Assembly (NCBI GenBank): GCA_021820845.1
Contig: JAKADC010000002.1
Location: 1-64,000, forward strand
DNA length: 64,000 bases
Direction of reading: 5' to 3'
Source of the DNA: Pseudomonadota bacterium
GTDB lineage: Bacteria; Pseudomonadota; Gammaproteobacteria; Burkholderiales; Thiobacillaceae
Under the pieces are notes generated by a model. It worked only from the letters and a program-made list of their open reading frames with translations. It searched no databases and was not told where the DNA came from. A program made the translations under genes and the position numbers. Positions 52,830 through 62,375 of the stretch are shown piece by piece. Numbering within the stretch: the stretch's first letter is position 1; every line of letters starts with the position of its first letter.

Positions 52830-54227
52830 TTACAGCACTTCCGCGGCATAGTCGGCGAGGCGCGAACGCTCGCCCCGCTGCAGCGTGACGTGGCCGTTGT
52901 GCGGCCAGCCCTTGAAATGATCGACCACGTAGGTGAGGCCGGAACTGCCTTCGGTGAGGTAAGGCGTGTCGATCTGCGAGATGTTGCCGAGGCACACCAC
53001 CTTGGTGCCGGGGCCGGCGCGAGTGATCAGGGTCTTCATCTGCTTGGGCGTGAGGTTCTGCGCCTCGTCGATGATGAGGAACTTGTTGAGGAAGGTGCGG
53101 CCGCGCATGAAATTGAGCGACTTCACTTTTATCCGGCTGCGGACCAGGTCCTGCGTCGCGGCGCGTCCCCATTCGCCGCCGTCGTCGTCGCTCGTGTTGA
53201 GCACGTCGAGGTTGTCCTCGAGCGCGCCCATCCACGGCGTCATTTTTTCCTCCTCGGTGCCGGGCAGGAAACCGATATCCTCGCCGACCGGCACGGTGAC
53301 CCGCGTCATGATGATTTCGCTGTAGATCTTCTTGTCCAGCACCTGGGCGAGCCCGGCCGCCAGCGTGAGCAGCGTCTTGCCGGTTCCGGCCTGCCCCAGC
53401 AGGCTGACGAAATCGATTTCGGGGTCCATCAGGACGTTCAGGGCGAAGTTCTGTTCGCGGTTGCGCGCGGTGATGCCCCACACGCTGTTCTTCTGGTGGC
53501 CGAAGTCGCGCACGGTGACCATCTCGGCCTGCTTGCCCTCGACTTTGAGCACCTTGGCATAGAACGGCGCGTCCCCTTCCTGGAACACGAACTCGTTCGG
53601 CAGCAGGCTCGAAACCAGCGGGCCCCTGACGCGGTAATAGGTGTTGCCGTTGGCCTGCCACGATTCCATGCCCTTGCCGTGGTTCTCCCAGAAATCGGCG
53701 GGCAGCTCGCGCAAGCCGGCGTAGAGCAGGTCGGTGTCTTCCAGGACCTTGTCGTTGAAGTAGTCCTCGGCGGGCAACCCCAGCGCGCGCGCCTTGATGC
53801 GCATGTTGATGTCTTTCGACACCAGGATGACCTGCCGCTTCGGATGGTGGCGTGCGAGGAACAGCACCACGCCGAGGATCTGGTTGTCGACCTTGCTGGT
53901 CGGCAGGCTGAGCGGGATGTCGCCGCTGATCGCCTCGGTCTGCAGGAAGAGCTTGCCGGTGGCGGCGTCGTGGCTGTGCGGCGCGAGGGGCACGCCGTCC
54001 TCGATCGTGTCGAGCTTGCAGATGATCTCGTCGAGGAAGCGGCTGGCCTGGCGCGCGTTGCGCGACACCTCGGTCATGCCCTTCTTGTGATGGTCGAGTT
54101 CCTCCAGCGTGGCGATCGGCACATAGACGTCGTGTTCTTCGAAACGAAACAGGCTCGTGGGGTCGTGCATCAGCACGTTGGTGTCAAGGACGAACAGCTT
54201 GGTCTGGGCGATGGGTTTTCTCGGCAT
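52830..54227 (-). CDS. phoH: PIN-PhoH ATPase
   Basis: A 465-residue protein with an N-terminal PIN RNase domain (VLDTNVLMHDP; further acidic residues in LEELDHHKKG) and a C-terminal PhoH ATPase (Walker A GQAGTGKTLLTLAAG, Walker B LIIDEAQNLTPKQMK). PIN-PhoH proteins unwind and cleave RNA. I start at MPRKPIAQ, where homology begins; no good Shine-Dalgarno is visible there. Confidence 0.92.
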   Translation of the reverse strand: MPRKPIAQTKLFVLDTNVLMHDPTSLFRFEEHDVYVPIATLEELDHHKKGMTEVSRNARQASRFLDEIICKLDTIEDGVPLAPHSHDAATGKLFLQTEAISGDIPLSLPTSKVDNQILGVVLFLARHHPKRQVILVSKDINMRIKARALGLPAEDYFNDKVLEDTDLLYAGLRELPADFWENHGKGMESWQANGNTYYRVRGPLVSSLLPNEFVFQEGDAPFYAKVLKVEGKQAEMVTVRDFGHQKNSVWGITARNREQNFALNVLMDPEIDFVSLLGQAGTGKTLLTLAAGLAQVLDKKIYSEIIMTRVTVPVGEDIGFLPGTEEEKMTPWMGALEDNLDVLNTSDDDGGEWGRAATQDLVRSRIKVKSLNFMRGRTFLNKFLIIDEAQNLTPKQMKTLITRAGPGTKVVCLGNISQIDTPYLTEGSSGLTYVVDHFKGWPHNGHVTLQRGERSRLADYAAEVL

Positions 54228-54395
54228 GTCGTGATCGTGATGGCGGGAGGGAGGTTGACGCAGCCATCCTACCTCAAGCGGACGGCCGCTTGTCCAGTCG
54301 GAAAAGTAATCCCCAATCCCGCGGCGGCAGCGCGGATCGGATCGCGAATTTCTCAGTAGAATGACGGGTTCTGAGCTCGAGGGTCGGAGCACTGC

Positions 54396-54776
54396 ATGAG
54401 TCGCACGCTGGTGTTGCTTTGCCTGGCCTGGGCCTGGGTGCAGCCGCTGTACGCCCAGGTCGCCGCGCACATCCTGCTGCAGGATTCGCCGCTCGCCGGC
54501 TTCCAGTACCACGCGGGAAAGACCGTATGGCCGCGGATGCACGTCGGCGATGCGCTCACGCTGGTGCGCGAGCCGGACAATCCGCACGACGCCCGCGCGG
54601 TGCGCGTGGAATGGCGCGGCCAGGTGATCGGCTACGTGCCGCGCCGCGAGAACGCCGACGTCGCGCGTTTCATGGACGGCGGACAGCGGCTGACGGCCCG
54701 CATCAGCCGGCTGGCCGAGGTTCGTGATCCTTGGTCGCGCGTGCGCTTCGAGGTCCTGATTCCATTGCAGCCCTAG
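54396..54776 (+). CDS. Exported HIRAN-domain protein
   Basis: A 126-residue protein. A signal peptide (TLVLLCLAWAWVQPLYA) is followed by a HIRAN domain (LAGFQYHAGKTVWPRMHVGD, VREPDNPHDARAVRVEW, GYVPRRENADVA). HIRAN normally binds DNA ends inside cells, often in helicases, so a stand-alone exported form is unusual though known in proteobacteria. Monocistronic between divergent phoH and tsaB. Confidence 0.85.
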   Translation: MSRTLVLLCLAWAWVQPLYAQVAAHILLQDSPLAGFQYHAGKTVWPRMHVGDALTLVREPDNPHDARAVRVEWRGQVIGYVPRRENADVARFMDGGQRLTARISRLAEVRDPWSRVRFEVLIPLQP

Positions 54777-54854
54777 GCGGCCTTCCGCACGCGGAGGATC
54801 CGTGCGCGGCATACGGCTGCGTCAGGCGTCGCGGCAACCGGTAAAATCGCACGC

Positions 54855-55544
54855 ATGAAATTGCTCGTTCTCGATACTTCCACCGAATGGTGCTCGGCGG
54901 CGCTGTGGCTGGACGGCCACGTGCAGGCACGCCGGACGCTGGCCGGACAGCGCCACAGCAGCCTGCTGCTGCCGATGGTGGACGCGCTGCTGCACGAATC
55001 GGGTGTCGGCCTGCGCCAGCTCGACGGCATCGGCTACGGGGCCGGGCCCGGTTCGTTCACAGGCCTGCGCATCGCCTGTGCCGTCACGCAGGGACTGGCG
55101 TTCGGCGCCGATTTGCCGGTGGTCGGCGTCTCTACCCTCGAATCCATCGCGGCACAGACGGGCGCCGAGCGGGTGCTGACCGTGCTCGACGCGCGCATGG
55201 CCGAGGTCTACTGGGCGGCGTATCAACGCGACGAAACGGCATGGCAATGCGTCGCGGGTCCGGCGCTGGCTCTGCCCGAATCGGTGGCGGTGCCGGACGG
55301 CGGCGGCTGGATCGGCGCAGGCAACGGCTTCAGCGCGCTGGGCGACGTCTTGCGCCCGAGGCTGGCGGCGCAGCTCGCGCGGATCGACGACACGGTCATG
55401 CCGGACGCGGCCGCGATGGCGCCGCTCGCGGCGCGGGCTTTCGAGCGCGGCGAAGGCATGGACGCGGCGCTCGCCGCGCCGGTCTATCTGCGCGACAAGG
55501 TGGCGCTGACGGTCGACGAACGCCGCGCGAGACGGCCCGCATGA
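54855..55544 (+). CDS. tsaB: tRNA threonylcarbamoyladenosine protein TsaB
   Basis: A 229-residue ASKHA-fold partner of TsaD in t6A37 synthesis. Marks: LVLDTSTEWCSAALW, GYGAGPGSFTGLRIACA and VLDARMAEVYWA. It overlaps rimI (ATGA), the common tsaB-rimI arrangement. Confidence 0.93.
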   Translation: MKLLVLDTSTEWCSAALWLDGHVQARRTLAGQRHSSLLLPMVDALLHESGVGLRQLDGIGYGAGPGSFTGLRIACAVTQGLAFGADLPVVGVSTLESIAAQTGAERVLTVLDARMAEVYWAAYQRDETAWQCVAGPALALPESVAVPDGGGWIGAGNGFSALGDVLRPRLAAQLARIDDTVMPDAAAMAPLAARAFERGEGMDAALAAPVYLRDKVALTVDERRARRPA

Positions 55545-56008
55545 GCGCCGTCTTCGAAATCGCCCACCGCCTGCGTCCGATGACGGAGGCCGACCTGCCG
55601 CGCATCCACCGGATCGAACTGGCGAGCTACGACTATCCGTGGAGCCTGGGCAATTTCGCCGATTCGCTGAGCGCGGGCTACAGCATGTGGGTGCGCGAGG
55701 CGGAAGGCGAGATCATCGGCTATTATGCGCTGATGGCCGCGGCTGGCGAAGCCCATCTGCTCAACCTCACCATCGCGCCGATCTGGCGCGGCCACGGGCT
55801 CGGGCGCGATCTCCTCGAACACTGCGTGGCGCGCGCCTGCGACCACCGCGCCACAAGCCTGTTTCTCGATGTGCGCGCCTCGAATGCCGCCGCCATCGCG
55901 CTGTACCGCAGCAGCGGCTTCGTCGACCTGGCCGTGCGGCGCGGCTACTATCCGGCGCGCCAGGGGCGCGAGGACGCGCTCATCATGAAGAAAGACCTGG
56001 CGTGCTGA
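55541..56008 (+). CDS. rimI: Ribosomal protein S18 alanine N-acetyltransferase RimI
   Basis: A 155-residue GNAT acetyltransferase. Acetyl-CoA loop in WRGHGLGRDLLEH, and the C-terminal NAAAIALYRSSGFVDLAVRR typical of RimI. It overlaps both tsaB and the following uracil-DNA glycosylase gene. Confidence 0.93.
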   Translation: MSAVFEIAHRLRPMTEADLPRIHRIELASYDYPWSLGNFADSLSAGYSMWVREAEGEIIGYYALMAAAGEAHLLNLTIAPIWRGHGLGRDLLEHCVARACDHRATSLFLDVRASNAAAIALYRSSGFVDLAVRRGYYPARQGREDALIMKKDLAC

Positions 56009-56664
56009 ACCGCGACGACGTCTTCGACGAACTGGGAATCGGCCCGGTGTGGCGGCTGCGCGATGCCACGGTCCCGGACACGGTTCAAGGCGACACGGCC
56101 TACACCTGGGATCAACTGATCGACGCGGTCGCCCGGTGCACCCGCTGCAAGCTCTCCGCGACGCGCACCCGGGGCGTGCCCGGCGTCGGCGACCGCAATG
56201 CCGACTGGCTCGTCGTCGGCGAAGCGCCCGGCGCCGACGAGGACCGGCTGGGCGAGCCTTTCGTCGGCCAGGCGGGCAAGCTGCTCGATGCCATGCTCGC
56301 CTCGATCGGCCTCAGGCGCGGCGAGAACGTCTACATCACGAACGTGCTGAAATCGCGCCCGCCCGGCAACCGCAATCCCGAAGCGGACGAGGTCGCGGCG
56401 TGCCGTCCCTACCTGCTGGCGGAGCTTCAGCTCGTCCAGCCCAAGCTCATCCTCGCGCTGGGCCGCTTCGCGGCACAGAGCCTCCTCGACACCGATCTGG
56501 CGATCGCGCGCCTGCGCGGCCAGGTGCACCGGTTCCGGAACGTGCCGCTGGTGGTGACCTACCATCCGGCCTACCTGCTGCGCAACCTGCCCGACAAGGC
56601 GCGCGCGTGGGAGGACCTGTGCCTCGCGCGCCGTACGTACTTGTCCCTGATCCCTGACCCCTGA
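56002..56664 (+). CDS. udg: Family 4 uracil-DNA glycosylase
   Basis: A 220-residue iron-sulfur uracil-DNA glycosylase. Active-site motif GEAPGADEDRLGEPFVG, the second motif THPAYLLRN in the form TYHPAYLLRN, and four cysteines (CTRC, AACRPYL, LCLARR) for the cluster. GTG start at 56002 overlaps the rimI stop by seven bases. It removes uracil from DNA. Confidence 0.9.
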   Translation: MLNRDDVFDELGIGPVWRLRDATVPDTVQGDTAYTWDQLIDAVARCTRCKLSATRTRGVPGVGDRNADWLVVGEAPGADEDRLGEPFVGQAGKLLDAMLASIGLRRGENVYITNVLKSRPPGNRNPEADEVAACRPYLLAELQLVQPKLILALGRFAAQSLLDTDLAIARLRGQVHRFRNVPLVVTYHPAYLLRNLPDKARAWEDLCLARRTYLSLIPDP

Positions 56665-56678
56665 CCCCCTGAATCCGT

Positions 56679-57731
56679 ATGAAACTCCTGCATTCCGCAC
56701 TGCGTTTTCGCGTCAATTATTTTTCCGACCTCGGCCGCCACCAGGTGGTGGTGTGGATGCCGGGCGACACCCCGCCCGTCGACGCGCAGGTCGACGTCGG
56801 ACCGAAGATCGAGCACGAGGTGCCGAACGAGGTGTTCCGCAGCGACATTGCGCCGCTGAAGACGGGACGCTTCTATCCGTCGCAACTGCTGCACGCCGAC
56901 GATGCGCCCGGGCCGATGTTCCGCGTGACCAAACTCAACGAATCGACCTTCGTCGCCAACTTCAGCCATCCGCTGCAGGGGCGCATCTTCAGCATCGACA
57001 GCGGCAAGAGCGACGTTTCGACCGAGCCGGTCGGCCAGGTCACGCAACTGCTCGAATGGAGCGGCATGGAAACGCAGATGCAGACGCCCACCGACTTCGA
57101 GGGGCCGGCCGCGTTCCGCCGCGAGGATGAATCGCCCGACACCGAGTTCTATTCGGTCGCGCGCAAGGTCACCCACGTCGACGCAGTGTGCGCGCGCCGC
57201 ATCCAGGCGCTCTACCGCACGGTGCTGCCCGAGAACGCGCGGGTGCTCGACCTCATGGCGGGCTGGCGTTCGCACCTGCCGGACACGGTGCAGTCCGCGG
57301 TCGGCCTCGGGCTGAACGCCGAGGAGATGGGCGACAATCCGCAGCTCGCCGAGCGCGTCGTCAAGGACCTCAACGCCGACCCGACGCTGCCGTTCCCCGA
57401 TGCCAGCTTCGACGCCGTGGTGTGCACCGTGTCGTTCGAATACCTGACCCGGCCGCACGAGATCGTCGCCGAGGCGAAGCGCGTGCTGAAGCCCGGCGGC
57501 ATGTTCGTGGTCACGCTGTCGCACCGCTATTTTCCGCCCAAGGTCATCAGGCTGTGGACCGAGCTGCACCCGATGGAGCGCATGGCCTGGGTGGGCATGC
57601 TGATCAAGCAGGCCGGCTTCAGGAAGGTCGAGACCTACGTCGAGCGCGGCCTCAAGCGCCCCAAGGACGACCGCTACGCGGACCAGCTCGCCGAATCCGA
57701 CCCGCTGTTTGCCACCTGGGGCGTGGCGTAA
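56679..57731 (+). CDS. Two-domain methyltransferase with FKBP/SlyD-like N-terminus
   Basis: A 350-residue protein. Residues 15-120 look like an FKBP-type fold (HQVVVWMPGDTPPVDAQVDV and NFSHPLQGRIFSIDSG, compare the SlyD signature around HPLAG). Residues 165-350 are a class I methyltransferase (RVLDLMAGWRSHLPD, FDAVVCTVSFEYLTRP, LKPGGMFVVTLSHRYFP). The methyl acceptor is unknown. Fifteen bases separate it from udg. Confidence 0.8.
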   Translation: MKLLHSALRFRVNYFSDLGRHQVVVWMPGDTPPVDAQVDVGPKIEHEVPNEVFRSDIAPLKTGRFYPSQLLHADDAPGPMFRVTKLNESTFVANFSHPLQGRIFSIDSGKSDVSTEPVGQVTQLLEWSGMETQMQTPTDFEGPAAFRREDESPDTEFYSVARKVTHVDAVCARRIQALYRTVLPENARVLDLMAGWRSHLPDTVQSAVGLGLNAEEMGDNPQLAERVVKDLNADPTLPFPDASFDAVVCTVSFEYLTRPHEIVAEAKRVLKPGGMFVVTLSHRYFPPKVIRLWTELHPMERMAWVGMLIKQAGFRKVETYVERGLKRPKDDRYADQLAESDPLFATWGVA

Positions 57732-57764
57732 ACTAGATTCGCACGACAATCAAAGGAGGCAGAC

Positions 57765-58397
57765 ATGTTCAGATGGGCCAGCGCATTCAAATGGGCGAGC
57801 ATGGCACTCGTGGCATTCACCCTTTCCGGCTGCGGCTACAACACGCTGCAGACCACGGACGAGGACATCAAGGCGACCTGGGCCGAGGTGCTGAACCAGT
57901 ACCAGCGTCGTGCCGATCTCGTGCCGAACCTGGTCAACGTGGTCAAAGGCTACGCGTCGCACGAGAAGGACGTGCTGACCCGGGTGACCGACGCGCGCGC
58001 CCGGGTCGGCAGCATCCAGGCGACGCCCGATCTCATCAACAATGAAGCCGCGTTCCAGAAATTCGTCGCCGCACAGGGCGAGCTGACCGGCGCGCTGTCG
58101 CGCCTGATGGTCGTCGCGGAGAACTATCCGCAGTTGAAAGCCGACGGCCTCTTCCGCGACCTGCAGGCGCAGCTCGAAGGGACCGAGAACCGCATCACCG
58201 TCGCGCGCAACCGCTACATCGCCGCGGTCAAGACCTACAACGTCACCGTGCGCTCCTTCCCGTCCAACCTCACGGCGATGATGTTCGGCTACAAGACCAA
58301 GCCGACCTTCACGGTGGAAAACGAAAAAGCCATCGCCGTGCCGCCGAAGGTCGATTTCGGCACGCCCGCGCCGGCGGCGCCCGCGGCGGGCAACTGA
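57765..58397 (+). CDS. lemA: LemA-family lipoprotein
   Basis: A 210-residue LemA protein with a lipobox (FTLSGCG, Cys about 24) and the long helical bundle (YQRRADLVPNLVNVVKGYAS, VTDARARVG, NRYIAAVKTYNV). AAAGGAGG precedes the ATG. It heads a lemA, TPM, TPM operon, a common trio of envelope proteins of unclear function. Confidence 0.92.
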   Translation: MFRWASAFKWASMALVAFTLSGCGYNTLQTTDEDIKATWAEVLNQYQRRADLVPNLVNVVKGYASHEKDVLTRVTDARARVGSIQATPDLINNEAAFQKFVAAQGELTGALSRLMVVAENYPQLKADGLFRDLQAQLEGTENRITVARNRYIAAVKTYNVTVRSFPSNLTAMMFGYKTKPTFTVENEKAIAVPPKVDFGTPAPAAPAAGN

Positions 58398-58404
58398 CCC
58401 CGGC

Positions 58405-59262
58405 ATGAACCGTCTGCACCGGGCGCGCATCGCGTTCGGATTCCTGCTTGCGGTATGCGCGCTGTCCGCGTGGGCGCAGGTGGCGGTGCCCAGCCTGTCG
58501 CGCCGGGTCACCGACCTCGCCGCCACGCTCAGCGCCGAACAGGTCGCCGCGCTCGAAACCAAGCTGGCGGCGTTCGAGGCGCAAAAGGGCAGCCAGATCG
58601 CCGTGCTGATCGTTCCCACGACGGAGCCGGAAGACATCGCGCAGTTCGGCATCCGCGTCGCCGACCGGTGGAAGATCGGGCGCAAGAAGATCGACGACGG
58701 GGTGATCCTGATCGTCGCCAGGAATGACCGCCGAATGCGGATCGAGGTGGGGTACGGGCTGGAAGGCGCGATCCCCGACGCGATCGCCCGGCGTGTGATC
58801 GCCGAAACCATCACGCCCTTTTTCAAGGCGGGCGACTTTTACGGCGGCATCGACGCGGGCGTGCAGCAACTGATGCGGCTGATCGAAGGCGAGCCGCTGC
58901 CGGCACCTGCTGCCGCGCCCGCCGAGCGCGGCACCGACGACGGGGCATTCCTCGTCGTCATCGTCGGCGGGATCGTCGTGGGCTGGCTGCTCTCCGCGCT
59001 GATGAGCCGCCCCGCCGCGGGCGGTATCGCCGCGCTGGGCAGCGGGGCCGTCGGCGCGTTCCTGCTGGGGTTCACGCCCTTGCTGCTGTTCATCGCCGTG
59101 TTCGTGTTTGCCGGCGTCGCCTCCGGGTTCCGGCGCGGCGGCGGCTGGTCCAGCGGCGGCGGATGGGGTGGGGGCGGATTTGGCGGCGGAGGATTCGGCG
59201 GCGGATCGTGGGGCGGGGGCGGCGGCGGTTTCGGCGGCGGGGGGTCGTCGGGATCATGGTGA
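58405..59262 (+). CDS. TPM-domain membrane protein, YgcG type
   Basis: A 285-residue protein with a signal peptide, a TPM domain (residues 30-155; SQIAVLIVPTTEP, GYGLEGAIPDAIARRVI), two transmembrane helices and a glycine/tryptophan-rich tail. Such proteins follow lemA in many bacteria. Seven bases separate it from lemA. Confidence 0.9.
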   Translation: MNRLHRARIAFGFLLAVCALSAWAQVAVPSLSRRVTDLAATLSAEQVAALETKLAAFEAQKGSQIAVLIVPTTEPEDIAQFGIRVADRWKIGRKKIDDGVILIVARNDRRMRIEVGYGLEGAIPDAIARRVIAETITPFFKAGDFYGGIDAGVQQLMRLIEGEPLPAPAAAPAERGTDDGAFLVVIVGGIVVGWLLSALMSRPAAGGIAALGSGAVGAFLLGFTPLLLFIAVFVFAGVASGFRRGGGWSSGGGWGGGGFGGGGFGGGSWGGGGGGFGGGGSSGSW

Positions 59263-59771
59263 CGATCAGGCGCTGGCTGAGGCATCTTTTCATGCCGCCG
59301 TGGGCGTGGCGCCGCGCGTTTCCGCGGACGGCGCTGCGCGCGATCGAAGCCGAGATACGCCAGTCGGAAACGCGCCATGGCGGCGAAATCCGCTTTGCCA
59401 TCGAAAACAGCCTGCCGGCGTCGTGGGTCTGGCGCGGCATGAGCGCGCGGCATCGCGCCGTCGAAGTGTTTTCCTTCCTGCGCGTGTGGGACACCGAGCA
59501 CAACAGCGGCGTGCTCGTCTATCTGCTGCTGGCCGACCGCGATATCGAAATCGTCGCCGATCGCGGCATCGCCGCGCGGGTCGACGCAGGGGCGTGGGAC
59601 GCGGTGGCGCGGTCCATGGAAGCGGCATTCGGCCGCGGTGAGTTCGAGCGCGGCGTACGGGAAGGCATCCGGCAGATCAGCGCCTTGCTGGCGGCGCATT
59701 TCCCGCCCGGCGCGCACAATCCGGACGAATTGCCGGACCGGCCCGTGGTGCTGCCCCACGGGTACGAGTGA
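59256..59771 (+). CDS. Second TPM-domain protein
   Basis: A 171-residue cytosol-facing TPM-domain protein (ETRHGGEIRFAIENSLP, GVLVYLLLADRDIEIVADRG). It overlaps the preceding gene by seven bases and completes the lemA operon. No signal peptide; the basic N-terminus RRWLRHLFMPPWAWRR may associate with the membrane. Confidence 0.88.
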   Translation: MVTIRRWLRHLFMPPWAWRRAFPRTALRAIEAEIRQSETRHGGEIRFAIENSLPASWVWRGMSARHRAVEVFSFLRVWDTEHNSGVLVYLLLADRDIEIVADRGIAARVDAGAWDAVARSMEAAFGRGEFERGVREGIRQISALLAAHFPPGAHNPDELPDRPVVLPHGYE

Positions 59772-59812
59772 GGAGACGCGATGCGGCTCGATGAGTTGAA
59801 CGCCCCGTCCAG

Positions 59813-61507
59813 ATGACAAGCGACGTCCACAGCGACAGCGCGGCAGTCTCGCCGGGCGATTCGCCGGAGCCGGCCAGCCAGCGCACGGTCAGCGAACTGC
59901 GCCTGGTCGTCGCCCTGGCGGCGACGCTCGGCGTCGCGCTGCAAGGCGAGATGACCCCGCTGCAGCAGGGTATCGCCTACGTGCTGGTGCTGATGTATGC
60001 CTTGACCAGCGTGGCCCTGCTGTGGGTGGCGAACCATCGCCCCGAGCGGGTGCGCGCGAGTGTCTCCTACTGGCTGGATGCGGGCTGGCTGCTGCTGCTC
60101 GCCGTCGCGGGAAAGAACAGCAACCTGTTCGTGCTGCTTCTGTTTCCCATCATGCTCGCTGCCTTCCAGTCGGGCTTCGTGCAGGGCATGGCGGTTACGC
60201 TGGCTTGCGTCGTCGCCTACAGCGCGCTCCGCGTGTGGACGCCGCACGCGGGGAGCATTTTTCCCGCCGTCTTCGGCCCCGTCGTCGCGATCACCGTGCT
60301 GGGCTACATGAGCGCCCGCTGGGGCGACAGCGTCGTCCGCTTCAAGCGATCGCTCATCCTGCTGCGCGAAATCGGCGCCGCCGGCGCACAGCTCGGCGAA
60401 ACAGGCGTGCTCCTCGAGATTTTCGGCAAGCTGCGCCAGTTCACCCGGGCGAGCCGGGTCGTCGCCATGGTGCCGGAGGAGCGCGACGGCCACAGCGCCC
60501 TCTACGAGATCGGGCCGGGCGACGGCAGGGTCGATCGCGTGCCCAACGGGGTCGTGAGCGAATTTCTCGACCTGCCGCCGTCGCTGATCGTCGGCTACAG
60601 GCGGCATTCCCCCAGCCGGCTGCTGCGGCCGCGCGACTGGCTGTACGACATCCGCGGGTCCGCGATGACGGGGCGGGCCGACATCCCGTTCGGCGAGCTG
60701 GCCGACCTGCTCGCCACTCGGCATTACCAATGCTTTCCGCTGCCGACCTTCCAGGGCGGACTTACCGGCCGCGTCTGCCTGTGCTACGACGCGCGTTTCA
60801 GGATTCCGCTCGGCTATGCCTTCCTGCAGCAGCTTGCGACGCAGATCGCGCTGCGCCTGGACAATCTCCGCCTGGTGAACCATCTCACCACCACCGCCGC
60901 CAGCGGCGAGCGCAGGCGCATCTCCCGCGACCTGCACGACAGCACCGTGCAGCCCTACGTCGGCCTGCGCATGGGACTCGAGGCGCTGAAACGCAGGACC
61001 GACCCCAGCAACCCGCTGCATGAAGACATCGCCGACCTCGTCGCGATGGCCGACGCGAGCATCGCCCAGCTGCGCGGCTACATCGTGACGCTGCGCGATC
61101 AGGCCGGGCAGGGCGGCGGCCACGTGCTGCCGGTGTTGCGCGCGCAGGCCGAACGCTTCCAGGCGGACTCCGGCATCCGGATCGACCTCGACACGCGCGG
61201 CGACCAGGCCTTGAGCGAAAGCCAGCTCGACGATTTCCGTCACATCGTGAACGAGGGCCTCAGCAACATCCTTCGCCACGGCCAATGCGAGTACGCGACG
61301 GTCACGCTCGATTGCGTGCCCGACAGCATCGTGCTCGAATTCATCAACCCCGTCGCCGCCGAAGTCGGACCGTTTCACCCCCGTTCGCTCGGCGAGCGCG
61401 CCCGCGAACTGGGCGGCCGCATGGACGTCGTCCGCACCGTGGAGGCGACCCGGGTTCGCGTCACCCTGCCGGTCTGGAGCCGGCAGCCTGCCGGGAGCAC
61501 GACATGA
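59813..61507 (+). CDS. NarX-type (HisKA_3) sensor histidine kinase
   Basis: A 564-residue kinase. Six or so hydrophobic helices occupy residues 28-165, followed by a GAF-like region and a HisKA_3 core with RRRISRDLHDSTVQPYVG (phospho-His) and HATPase N box IVNEGLSNILRHG. The signal is unknown. It overlaps the response-regulator gene by four bases and lies just before the Flp pilus genes, which it may control. Confidence 0.88.
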   Translation: MTSDVHSDSAAVSPGDSPEPASQRTVSELRLVVALAATLGVALQGEMTPLQQGIAYVLVLMYALTSVALLWVANHRPERVRASVSYWLDAGWLLLLAVAGKNSNLFVLLLFPIMLAAFQSGFVQGMAVTLACVVAYSALRVWTPHAGSIFPAVFGPVVAITVLGYMSARWGDSVVRFKRSLILLREIGAAGAQLGETGVLLEIFGKLRQFTRASRVVAMVPEERDGHSALYEIGPGDGRVDRVPNGVVSEFLDLPPSLIVGYRRHSPSRLLRPRDWLYDIRGSAMTGRADIPFGELADLLATRHYQCFPLPTFQGGLTGRVCLCYDARFRIPLGYAFLQQLATQIALRLDNLRLVNHLTTTAASGERRRISRDLHDSTVQPYVGLRMGLEALKRRTDPSNPLHEDIADLVAMADASIAQLRGYIVTLRDQAGQGGGHVLPVLRAQAERFQADSGIRIDLDTRGDQALSESQLDDFRHIVNEGLSNILRHGQCEYATVTLDCVPDSIVLEFINPVAAEVGPFHPRSLGERARELGGRMDVVRTVEATRVRVTLPVWSRQPAGSTT

Positions 61508-62172
61508 ACGAGACGCCGCGGCCCATCCGCGTCGTGCTGGTCGACGACCATCCGGTGCTGCTATGGGGATTGTCCAAGCTCATCGACGGCGAGCGTCCGC
61601 GCCTCGAAGTCGCCGGCACGGCGCAGACGATCGAAGAGGCGGAGCGCCTGGTCGCGCGCGAGAAGCCCGACGTGGTGCTGCTCGACCTCGACCTCGGCGG
61701 CCAGAGCGGGCTCGACGCCATGCCCGCCATCCTGCGTAACCCCGGTACGCGCATCATCATCCTCACCGGCACCCGCGACAGAAGCCTGCGCGAGCAGTCC
61801 ATGCTGCGCGGCGCCTCGGGCATCCTCAGCAAGGAGGCCGCCGCCGACACCCTGATCACTGCGATCACGCACGTGCATGCCGGCGAGGTCTGGCTCGATC
61901 CCGACACCACCGCCCAGGTCATCGGCCGCCTGCGCCAGGGCAACCGCGACCCCGAGGCCGAGCGCATCGCCAGCCTCACGCCGAAGGAACGCAGCGTCAT
62001 CCGCGCGCTCGTCAAGGGCGAAGGCCTGCCCAACAAGGTGCTGGCCGACCGCCTGAGCCTGGCCGAGCACACGCTGCGCAACCACCTCACCAGCATCTAT
62101 TCCAAGCTCGGCGTCCGCACGCGCCTCGCGCTCTACATGTACGCGATCGAGCACCGCCTCGGCGAAGACTAG
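61504..62172 (+). CDS. NarL/LuxR-type response regulator
   Basis: A 222-residue regulator with receiver aspartate in VVLLDLDLGG (near residue 61), lysine in ILSKEAA and a LuxR helix-turn-helix (LTPKERSVIRALVKGEGLPN, AEHTLRNHLTSIYSKLGV). Cognate of the upstream kinase by a 4-base overlap. Confidence 0.9.
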   Translation: MNETPRPIRVVLVDDHPVLLWGLSKLIDGERPRLEVAGTAQTIEEAERLVAREKPDVVLLDLDLGGQSGLDAMPAILRNPGTRIIILTGTRDRSLREQSMLRGASGILSKEAAADTLITAITHVHAGEVWLDPDTTAQVIGRLRQGNRDPEAERIASLTPKERSVIRALVKGEGLPNKVLADRLSLAEHTLRNHLTSIYSKLGVRTRLALYMYAIEHRLGED

Positions 62173-62375
62173 CTCGCCTCACCCCTTCCCGGACGTGCCG
62201 CGACCGGGACATTTGTCCTGCCCGACACGGGACGCAAATCCCTGTCGGAAGCGGTGTCATCTCGCTAACCTCAAATCACGGGCTCGTCGCACGACCGGGT
62301 TCGGAAAACACGCATCGCGAGGCCGGACCCGGCCATGATGCGCTGACGTTTCAACCCCCTCATCAGGAGAATCAA

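Noticed and set aside
59519..61378. Long minus-strand open frame opposite the histidine kinase
   Set aside because: Same compositional artefact; the kinase motifs on the plus strand are complete.
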